DNA of 64,000 nt from JAGVUD01 sp052033935 (GTDB lineage Bacteria; Armatimonadota; UBA5829; DSUL01), in the NCBI GenBank assembly GCA_052033935.1, contig JBPOJE010000006.1:1-64000 (forward strand), given 5' to 3'. The notes below the pieces were generated by a model. It was not told where the DNA came from. It saw only the letters and a list, made by a program, of their open reading frames with translations, and made no database searches. The stretch's first letter is position 1, and every line of letters starts with the position of its first letter. Positions 18,074 through 25,298 of the stretch are shown piece by piece. A program made the position numbers and the translations under genes.

Positions 18074-19049
18074 TCAGCGCTTCGACGAGCCCTGCACCCA
18101 CACGGGCTGGGTGAGAGCCAGACTGCCGCCGGACGCGCTGACGCGGGCCCGGACGTAGTCTTCTTCGCCGGTGAAACGATACACAGGATCGAGACCCTCG
18201 ACCTCGGACAGCACCTTGCCGCCCGAGCCGATGAACTTGGTGACAAACCCGCTGCGGCCGTCCGGACTGATGGTAAGCGAAATCTGCTCCCGCGTACTAA
18301 GCACTTCGCTCAGTTCCACGCCGGTGGAGGAGTAGAAGTCGCCCTTTGCGATGGCGTTCATCACATGTTCACGCGTCAGGGCGCTCGCCCTCACGACGAT
18401 CCAGCCCTTGCCCGGGCCGTCGGGATGCCCCTCGGTGTACGTGTACGCATCGTCCGAACAGACACCCCAGATGACCTTGCCGCCCGTCAGGAGATCGTCC
18501 CAGATGGCCTCAACGGACGGACGGCCGTTTACCGGGTCGCCTTCGTTGTTGCAGCCCGAACCCATGTTGTACACCTCGAGCAGCGCGGCGCCCTCTACCG
18601 GGCGGATATCGTCCGCAGTGAGTCCCCACGTCCAATTCGGGTGGTTCACCTGCACAATGCCGCATTGCGGATGTCATCCGCCATCATCTACAGGGTCTCC
18701 GCGGGCGTGGCGCCGCGGCGCGAGTCGAGTTCCGCGTTGATGTTCAGCCCGCAGGTGTGCGTCTGACAGCCCAGAGGAGTGGCGGCCAGTTCGATCCCCG
18801 GAATCAGGATGAAGCTCTCCGTCTCGACGCCATCAATCTCCGCCGGGTCGGTCAGGACGAAATGGTCGGTGATGGAAAGAAAGCTGTACCCGTGGTCACG
18901 GTACCAGCAGGCGACCGCTTCCGGCGCCAGATTGCCATCGGACCGCGTGTGTGGCCTTTGTACCAGCGCGCGCAGGCGTCAGATTGCCCCGTCATGAGCA
19001 GGACCGCCGCGACGGAGCTGGGAAGGGTGCGCGAGAAGAGTGCAATTAC
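18074..19049 (-). pseudogene. PHP-domain metal-dependent phosphoesterase, multiply frameshifted
   Basis: Reading the minus strand from about 19049, one frame gives a leader and RWYKGH. The match then moves to a second frame, TRSDGNLAPEAVACWYRDHG then SFLSITDH. That frame runs to ATPAETL and hits a TAG just before MMADDIRNA. The match resumes in a third frame at about 18665 (VQVNHPNWTWGLTADDI) and continues to the stop at 18074. HTHTTRSDG, SITDH and NHP are the metal-binding marks of PHP-domain phosphoesterases, so this was once one gene of about 320 residues. Two frame changes and one stop indicate a pseudogene, although assembly error in a low-coverage contig could mimic this. The last 193 residues remain open and could still be predicted as a gene from an ATG at 18655. 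Confidence 0.75.
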
Positions 19050-19173
19050 GGTCTCCTGTAAGTCAAAGTGCGTCCCGCCATCCCTGTTACCTGCTCGGCG
19101 CGCGGAATTCTGATTCCTATCTGTACAGACGACCTGATTGCCCGCGAGATTCCAAGATTATTTCAGCTGGCAG

Positions 19174-19202
19174 TTGACTTCCAAGAGTCCGGGCCGTAAA
19201 CT
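19174..19202 (+). promoter_or_regulatory. Sigma-70-type promoter of the second GHL10 gene
   Basis: TTGACT (19174-19179), a 17-base spacer, TAAACT (19197-19202). The -10 box is the same TAAACT found upstream of both arabinofuranosidase-like genes. The leader to the start codon is about 120 bases. Confidence 0.6.
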
Positions 19203-19329
19203 GCTAACAGTATCTTCATATCATCCCCAGCGACCTACTCCCTTCTGGCAACTCCGGCGTGAAATCGGCTCAGAACGGGCAGAACTGCGACGGGGTCTGA
19301 AGGGACGTCATCAAGGAGAACCTATTCGT

Positions 19330-22300
19330 ATGTCACTTTTCAGGACTGCATCCCTGGTTCTTGCCGCCTGCGCGATCCTTGCGATCGGGCTGGCGCAACC
19401 GGCCGGGGCACAGGAGTACCGCGCGTTCTGGGTGGACGCCTGGGGCGCGGGTTTTCTGAACCAGAGCCAGGTTGACGCGCTTCTCGGAGTTCCCGGGGTT
19501 GCGGGCAGCCTCGGCACAATCCGGGAGGCCAACTGCAACGCCGTTTTTGTTCAGGTGCGGCGGCGCGCTGATGTCTGCTACCCGTCCGGGATGGGCGAGC
19601 CGTACTTCAGCAGCGGGCTCTCGCCGTCGAACTTCAATGCGCTGCAGGCGATGATCAACGCCGCTCACGACACGACTGGCGGCAAGAAGCGCATAGAAGT
19701 GCACTGCTGGCTTGTGGCGTTCGCCACAGCATCCTCCAACTCCACCCCTCAAACCGAAAACATTTATTGGAAGCACAACATTCCGGGAGTATCGGGCGAC
19801 CCCTACCCCAACACGGTCGAGGATCAGTGGACTACGCTGAGCGAGTCGGGGGCGGAGACATCCGACAAAGCGCTGGATCCGGGCCACCCGGACTGCCTGC
19901 AGTATCTGAACGACGTCGTGATGGACATGGTCAACAACTTCGACATTGATGGCATCCATTACGACTACATCCGCTTCACCGCCAACAACCAGGGCTTCAA
20001 CCCGACGAGCGTGGCACGCTACAACGAGCGGTACGGCCTCACCGGGCAGCCCAGTTCGTCCAGCGAGCAGTTCAAGCAATGGCGGCGCGACCAGGTGACG
20101 GCGCTCGTGCGCAAGGCTTATGCTAACATCCAGGCTACCAAGCCCTGGGTGGCGCACTCGGCCGCCGTAGTGACGTGGAACCCGTCGCCGGCATCGGCCA
20201 CACGCGAAGCATTCAAGGCCACCCGGCCGTACTACGATGTGTACTCGGACTGGGACGCGTGGATGCAGGAAGGGATTCTGGACATGAGTGTCCCGATGAC
20301 CTACTACAACCAGGCATCGCTTCCCAACGACTTTCTGAAATGGAGCAACTTCCAGAAAGACCGGCGCGCCAATCGGTTCAACATCGTCGGGCCGGGCATC
20401 TATCTCAACTCACTGACGAACGCGATCAATCAGTTGAAGTCCACACGTAACCCGTCCACCTGGAACGGCGGAATGGCGCAGGGATTCGCCGGGTACTCCT
20501 ACAGGGTGCCCTACTCCGGCGGAACGTGGTCGGGCTTCGCGCCGTCGCTTCTTTCTCAGGTAACCCCGACCTGGGCCGATGTGCCCCAGATGCCGTGGAA
20601 GGTGTCGCCCACGAAGGGGCATATTCGCGGAACGGTGACGATTGCGGCGACCGGCAAGGCTGCCGACCACGCCATCGTAACGATGACGGGCCCCGAAAAC
20701 CGCACGATGTACGTGGACGGCACGGGCTTCTATGCGTTTATTGACGTGACTCCCGGAACGTACACACTCACCGCCACCCTGGCGGGCTATCCGGACGCGC
20801 AGAAGTCGCAGACGGTTACGCTGGGAGAGGTGACAGGAAACATGTTCACGGTGGACCTGCAGCTCGGCGGCAGCGCCCCGGACGCGCCGGTCATCTCGGA
20901 CGTGGATGCCTCGAACGTAACGAACAACAGCGCAGTCATCACGTGGCAGACCGATCAGGCGGCGACATCGCAGGTGGACTACGGCACCTCGACGTCCTAC
21001 GGCAACTCCACCGCCCTCGAAACGAGCCTCGTGACGTCTCACTCGCAGACCCTGACAGGGCTTCTGCCGAAGACGACCTACAACTTCCGCGTGAAGTCAA
21101 ACAACGAAAACGGAAATTCGACGTCTTCTAACTACACCTTCACGACGAGCGGCACCCCGGCGATTACGAATGTTCAGGTCACGAACATCCAGTCGAACAA
21201 AGCGACGATAAGCTGGTCCACCAACGTTCCGGCGGACAGCACAGTGTCGTACGGCCTGACAACGGCGTACGGGAGCACCGCTTCGGACGCAGGAATGGTG
21301 ACCTCGCACTCCCTCACACTGACGAGCCTGAGCGCCAACACGACCTACAACTTCAAGGTTGTATCGTCGAACGCTTACGGCGCGGCACAGACGGCCAATG
21401 CGACCTTCTCTACCCCGGACATCGAGACGGAGATCGTGGTGGACAACCTCGACCCGGGCTGGGAGAACACATCGCCGAACGGCAATTCGTGGAGCGCGGG
21501 CAGTGTTGCGGCAGTGCCGAAGATCAACACGAACTACCTCTACACCGCGGGTTCAGGTTCTCTAACGGTGGGTCCGACCACCAGAAGCTGCACGTGGACG
21601 GCCGATCTGCCGCGGGCGGGTTACTACGACATCTACGTGTTCTACCAGATGGGCACCAACAGGAACTCAGCGGCGCCGTTCACAGCCTATTACGATGGGG
21701 GCAACGTCGAGAGCGTCCAGAATCAGAACGCCTCGACACCCAATCAGGGCGGCTGGTTCGTGCTTGCCGAGAACGTTCCCTGCGCGGCAGGAACAGGCTC
21801 GTACGTGGAGCTCTCCAACCTGACGCTCGACACCAAATACGTGAGCGCGGACGCGGCGAAGTGGGTGTACAGAGGCCCGATTGACGACACCACCCCGGTG
21901 ATGGGCGTGGTGACCGACGAGACCTACACCACCTCCACGACAACGCTCGAGGCGTCGTGGTCGGCCACCGATCCCGAGTCGGGGATCAAGAGCTACGAGT
22001 ATGCCGTGGGCACGACACCCGGCGGGACGGACCTGAAGGACTGGACGGAAAACGGCACGAGCAGCTCGGTGACGATCACGGGGCTGAGCCTCACGGCTAG
22101 CTCCACCTACTACATCAGCGCGCGTGCCACCAACAACGCCGACATGACTTCGGCCGGCCGGTCTTCGGCGGGCGTTACGGTCGCGGTGGCGATCCCGACC
22201 ATCGGTGACGCAAAGAAGCTCGCGGACGGAACGGCAGTGAAGCTCACGGACAAGAAGGTTTCGGCGGCAACGGCGGACTGGACAGCCATCCAGGAGCCCG

Positions 22301-22779
22301 GCCGAAGCGCGGGGATACGGATTCCCGGAGCGTCGGGGCTGGCTGCAGGGCAGACGGTGGACGTGTTCGGCAGGCTCGCACTGAACGGCAACGCGGAACG
22401 GATTTTCTCGGCGCCCATGTTCGTGGGGGGCAGCCAGGGAGCGGTCCCGAAGCCTCTCTTCGTTGCGCAGAACGTGCTGCTGACAGAGCAGTTCAGCCAG
22501 CATACCCCGGGCATCTTCGAGGGCGTCGGGCTGTCGAATCAGGGGCTTCTCGTCTCGATGGCGGGCAGGGTGTTGACGGTTACGGCCGAAGGCTTCCTGC
22601 TGGATGACGGATCGAGCTGCGTTTGCCCCGAGGGAACCGGAATCAAGGTTCTTGCTCCGGGCGTACCCGCCCAACTGCAGGGAACCTGGCAGAAGGTCAC
22701 CGGCATCGCGAGCTGCTACGAGGAGAACGGACAGATCTTCCCTCAGGTGTTCATCACAAGTCTGGCGACTCTAAACTAG
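19330..22779 (+). CDS. Secreted GHL10-family protein with FnIII, golvesin-like and OB-like modules
   Basis: A 1149-residue relative of the gene at 10547-16588. It has a signal peptide (MSLFRTASLVLAACAILA..., cut near PAGAQ) and a GHL10 domain (EYRAFWVDAWGAGFLNQSQV, FDIDGIHYDYIRF, ILDMSVPMTYYN) over about residues 26-430. A carboxypeptidase-regulatory-like domain (TKGHIRGTVTI), two FnIII domains, one golvesin-like domain (about 700-860), an FnIII-like domain and a single C-terminal OB-like module with QEPGRSAGIRI and VTGIASC follow. The ATG at 19330 has AAGGAG about 11 bases upstream and is preferred over a longer in-frame extension that lacks a signal sequence. The likely role is outer-surface hydrolysis of a glycan, with the modules providing binding and spacing. 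Confidence 0.82.
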   Translation: MSLFRTASLVLAACAILAIGLAQPAGAQEYRAFWVDAWGAGFLNQSQVDALLGVPGVAGSLGTIREANCNAVFVQVRRRADVCYPSGMGEPYFSSGLSPSNFNALQAMINAAHDTTGGKKRIEVHCWLVAFATASSNSTPQTENIYWKHNIPGVSGDPYPNTVEDQWTTLSESGAETSDKALDPGHPDCLQYLNDVVMDMVNNFDIDGIHYDYIRFTANNQGFNPTSVARYNERYGLTGQPSSSSEQFKQWRRDQVTALVRKAYANIQATKPWVAHSAAVVTWNPSPASATREAFKATRPYYDVYSDWDAWMQEGILDMSVPMTYYNQASLPNDFLKWSNFQKDRRANRFNIVGPGIYLNSLTNAINQLKSTRNPSTWNGGMAQGFAGYSYRVPYSGGTWSGFAPSLLSQVTPTWADVPQMPWKVSPTKGHIRGTVTIAATGKAADHAIVTMTGPENRTMYVDGTGFYAFIDVTPGTYTLTATLAGYPDAQKSQTVTLGEVTGNMFTVDLQLGGSAPDAPVISDVDASNVTNNSAVITWQTDQAATSQVDYGTSTSYGNSTALETSLVTSHSQTLTGLLPKTTYNFRVKSNNENGNSTSSNYTFTTSGTPAITNVQVTNIQSNKATISWSTNVPADSTVSYGLTTAYGSTASDAGMVTSHSLTLTSLSANTTYNFKVVSSNAYGAAQTANATFSTPDIETEIVVDNLDPGWENTSPNGNSWSAGSVAAVPKINTNYLYTAGSGSLTVGPTTRSCTWTADLPRAGYYDIYVFYQMGTNRNSAAPFTAYYDGGNVESVQNQNASTPNQGGWFVLAENVPCAAGTGSYVELSNLTLDTKYVSADAAKWVYRGPIDDTTPVMGVVTDETYTTSTTTLEASWSATDPESGIKSYEYAVGTTPGGTDLKDWTENGTSSSVTITGLSLTASSTYYISARATNNADMTSAGRSSAGVTVAVAIPTIGDAKKLADGTAVKLTDKKVSAATADWTAIQEPGRSAGIRIPGASGLAAGQTVDVFGRLALNGNAERIFSAPMFVGGSQGAVPKPLFVAQNVLLTEQFSQHTPGIFEGVGLSNQGLLVSMAGRVLTVTAEGFLLDDGSSCVCPEGTGIKVLAPGVPAQLQGTWQKVTGIASCYEENGQIFPQVFITSLATLN

Positions 22780-22804
22780 CCGGACAGGGGGAATCTCGCA
22801 GATA

Positions 22805-23689
22805 CTACGCGGGCCGGGGAAACCCGGCCCGTTTTTTGCGTTGGGAGTGCGGACGGCGCGAAGGCAGCGAAGGCTGGCTGTTCTGCAAGGAGGCGACGGG
22901 TTGGAACAGTTCGGCGCGCGCCCCGAGCGGCAGCAGCCCGTGCGCCTGGCAGCGGCAAAGGTATTCGGAAAGACCCGCAAGCTCGCGCTCGCCGAGGCAG
23001 TAAACCATGATCTCGGAAAGATAAGCCCGCACGACAGATTCGGGAAGCCCCATCTCTGGGGCGGTCTCGGCGGTGATCGCGTCTATCTCCTTCAGCCCGG
23101 CGCTCCGGGCATCCAGAAGAATGCGCACATCACGCTCATCCACCGCGCATCTTCTGGCCGCCCACACGGCGAAGACAAACGGCAGGCCGGTGAGGTGCTG
23201 CCAGGCTTCGCCCAGATCGAGGACGTACGGGGTGTCCGGGGCAATCGTCATGGCGTTGTTGCCGATGAGAAGGCACGCGCCGGCTTGCTGAAGCATCGCA
23301 TCGGGGTCCGGGTCGGCCCGGATGAACTCGGGGGCGTTGCCATAAACATCCGCCAGAATCACCCGCGTGAGCGCCGCGCCGGTAAGCGAACTCGTGTCCA
23401 GCGCAACGCGGCGTATCTGATCGAAGGGCGCGTTGCTGAAGAGCATCACACTCGTGACCGGCCCGTCGGTGGCGATGGAGATGCCGGGCACGATGACCAG
23501 ATCCGGGCTTCGCAGCGCCTCGAAGCTGGAGACTGCGGCGATATCACACGTGCCGTTCTCAAGCCTGCGCGCGAGATTGGAAGGAACGGTGTAGATCAGT
23601 TCGTATCCGGGCGGGACGTCGCGCTCAATGGAGCGGATGAGCGGACGGACGTTGAGGTAGGGAAGACAGCCGAGAACCGTACGTTTCAC
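22805..23689 (-). CDS. mqnA: Chorismate dehydratase of the futalosine menaquinone pathway
   Basis: A 294-residue cytoplasmic MqnA. It dehydrates chorismate to 3-[(1-carboxyvinyl)oxy]benzoate, the first step of the futalosine route to menaquinone. The family pattern is visible: GCLPYLNVRPL at the start, PSNLARRLENGTCDIAAVSS, LDTSSLTGAALTRVIL, and LIGNNAM followed by LDLGEAWQHLTGLPFVFAVW, the periplasmic-binding-protein-like fold. The start is GTG (23687-23689), overlapping the ubiA stop by one base (TAGTG), so translation is probably coupled. The extreme C-terminus is lysine/arginine-rich and is encoded by the opposite-strand terminator hairpin. It is last in a ubiX-ubiA-mqnA operon, which places the three enzymes in one quinone pathway. 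Confidence 0.9.
   Translation of the reverse strand: MKRTVLGCLPYLNVRPLIRSIERDVPPGYELIYTVPSNLARRLENGTCDIAAVSSFEALRSPDLVIVPGISIATDGPVTSVMLFSNAPFDQIRRVALDTSSLTGAALTRVILADVYGNAPEFIRADPDPDAMLQQAGACLLIGNNAMTIAPDTPYVLDLGEAWQHLTGLPFVFAVWAARRCAVDERDVRILLDARSAGLKEIDAITAETAPEMGLPESVVRAYLSEIMVYCLGERELAGLSEYLCRCQAHGLLPLGARAELFQPVASLQNSQPSLPSRRPHSQRKKRAGFPRPA
22810..22837 (+). terminator. Intrinsic terminator, embedded in the 3' end of mqnA
   Basis: A perfect 9-bp GC-rich stem (22810-22818 with 22823-22831), GAAA tetraloop, then TTTTTT. It lies 30 bases after the stop of the second GHL10 gene and clearly serves that transcript. The same bases encode the last residues of the convergent mqnA gene (stop at 22805), so the terminator is inside coding sequence on the other strand. 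Confidence 0.85.
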
Positions 23690-24540
23690 TAGAGAATCAC
23701 CAGCACATCCACAAGGGTGAGCACGAAAAGCGAGACGCTGACGATTCCGTTCAGCGTAAAGAATGCCGTGTTGACCCTGCTCTTGTCCCGAGGCGAAACC
23801 AGACTGTGCTCCCAGACAAGAAACAGCGCGACAAGGAACTCAGCGAGCATGTAGATGAGTCCCAGATTCGCAGCCTTTCCGAACCAGACCAGAAGCGCGA
23901 CCATCAGCATGTGCAGCACCCTTGAAACAGCAAGCGCGTTCGCCTCGCCGATGCTGGCCGGAAGGGAATACAGCCCGTGCTCTTTGTCGAACCCGGTGTC
24001 CTGCAGGGAATAGATGATATCGAACCCCGCCGTCCACGCAAGCACCGAGGCGGCCAGAATGAGACTCGGGAAACCGATCTCGGCCCGCACGGCCACCCAC
24101 GCGCCAGCCGGGGCGATGGCGAGGGCGAGGCCAAGAACGGCGTGGCTCAGCACGGTGAAACGTTTGGTGTAGGAGTACCCAAGGACGATGGCAAGCGCGA
24201 CGGGAGCAAGCATAAGCGCCAGACGGTTGATCTGCCAGGCGGCCAACAGGAACATGGCACACGAAGCGAGCAGGAGCGCCCACGCCTGAGCCGTGCTGAC
24301 CGCGCCCGTGACCAGTTCGCGTTTCGCCGTCCGGGGGTTTGCGCGGTCAAACTCGACGTCGGCGATGCGGTTGAACGTCATTGCGGCGGTGCGCGCCCCA
24401 ACCATTGCCGCAAGAATCAGCAGGATGATGCGGCTGGAGGGAATGCCGCCTGCCGCGACAACGGCGGACATGAACGCGAACGGCAGCGCGAACACGGTGT
24501 GTTCGAACTTTACTAAGCTTGCGAGCCGGGCCAGGGTCAA
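23689..24540 (-). CDS. ubiA: UbiA-family prenyltransferase (MqnP-like, menaquinone)
   Basis: A 283-residue integral membrane prenyltransferase with about nine hydrophobic segments. Both aspartate-rich motifs are present: NRIADVEFDRANPRTAKR near residue 65 and YSLQDTGFDKEHGLYSLP near 185. They bind the prenyl diphosphate through magnesium. Next to mqnA and ubiX, it most likely prenylates the 1,4-dihydroxy-6-naphthoate-type intermediate of the futalosine pathway (role MqnP), although 4-hydroxybenzoate is the classic UbiA substrate. The start is a TTG at 24538-24540, two bases after the ubiX stop and 5 bases from an AGGAG inside the ubiX end. The open frame continues far upstream inside ubiX, but that extension is not UbiA-like. 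Confidence 0.87.
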   Translation of the reverse strand: MTLARLASLVKFEHTVFALPFAFMSAVVAAGGIPSSRIILLILAAMVGARTAAMTFNRIADVEFDRANPRTAKRELVTGAVSTAQAWALLLASCAMFLLAAWQINRLALMLAPVALAIVLGYSYTKRFTVLSHAVLGLALAIAPAGAWVAVRAEIGFPSLILAASVLAWTAGFDIIYSLQDTGFDKEHGLYSLPASIGEANALAVSRVLHMLMVALLVWFGKAANLGLIYMLAEFLVALFLVWEHSLVSPRDKSRVNTAFFTLNGIVSVSLFVLTLVDVLVIL

Positions 24541-24542
24541 GG

Positions 24543-25157
24543 CTACTCCTCTTCCCCCCACCCTTTGACGAGATGCTGCTCCACTCCGAGCGCTTGCAAC
24601 ATGCGCGCGACAACGAAGCTCACCAGATCGTCCACGGTGCGCGGCCTGTGATAGAACCCGGGCGCGGCAGGCATCACGACCGCCCCGGCCTCCTGCAGCG
24701 CAAGCATGTTTCGCAGATGAATGGCTGACAGCGGCGTCTCGCGGGTTACGAGCACGAGTCCGCGGCGTTCCTTGAGGCAGACATCGGCGATTCGGGCGGT
24801 GAGATCGGTCGAGACCCCGCTGGCGACTCGCCCGAGCGTGCCCATGGAGCAAGGGACGATGACCAGGCCGTCGCACCGATACGACCCGCTGGAAGGGGGC
24901 ACGGACATGTCGGAGGCGCCCATCAGCGACACGCGGGAGGCGTAATCGCCGAGACCGAGATCGCGCGCGGGGTCGAAACCCCGCAGTCCCAGCTCGTGCT
25001 GCGCGACTGCAAGCGCATTGTCGCTGAAGGTGAGCCAGATGCGGTCCCATATCCGGACCGCTTCCCGCAGGAAACGCACCGCGTAGATGGCGCCGCTGGC
25101 CCCGGTTATGGACACCGCCAGGCGGCGCTCGGTGGTGGATGGATAGTTTTCCGGCAT
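24543..25157 (-). CDS. ubiX: UbiX-type flavin prenyltransferase
   Basis: A 204-residue UbiX/Pad1-type enzyme that makes prenylated FMN, the cofactor of UbiD-type decarboxylases. In futalosine-pathway genomes a UbiX/UbiD-like pair (MqnM/MqnL) carries out the naphthoate decarboxylation. Marks include VSITGASGAIYAVRFL for FMN binding, VPCSMGTLGRVASGV and LVTRETPLSAIHLRNM, followed by a conserved APGFYHRP. The chosen start is the ATG at 25155-25157 (MPENYPSTTERR); a 25-residue upstream extension looks non-coding. It is the first gene of the ubiX-ubiA-mqnA operon. No ubiD partner lies in the window. Confidence 0.88.
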   Translation of the reverse strand: MPENYPSTTERRLAVSITGASGAIYAVRFLREAVRIWDRIWLTFSDNALAVAQHELGLRGFDPARDLGLGDYASRVSLMGASDMSVPPSSGSYRCDGLVIVPCSMGTLGRVASGVSTDLTARIADVCLKERRGLVLVTRETPLSAIHLRNMLALQEAGAVVMPAAPGFYHRPRTVDDLVSFVVARMLQALGVEQHLVKGWGEEE

Positions 25158-25298
25158 ACCGCCGGGGATTGTAGCACGCTTAGAGGCGGGGGCGCATATC
25201 GAAATCGCGCGCCGGACGCGGCTGTAGCCCAAAAGGCCTCATTGCGGGTAAGAATAGGTGTCAGCCGGCTGTGGCCGGGCTGCCAGAAAGGTTGCCAG

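Noticed and set aside
24541..25050. A longer N-terminus for UbiA
   Set aside because: The extension runs through the ubiX coding region out of frame and is Arg-rich; the TTG after AGGAG fits the start of the family.
24996..25298. A longer N-terminus for the M16 peptidase
   Set aside because: It overlaps ubiX on the other strand, lacks similarity to the family, and the signal peptide and ribosome site start at 25299.
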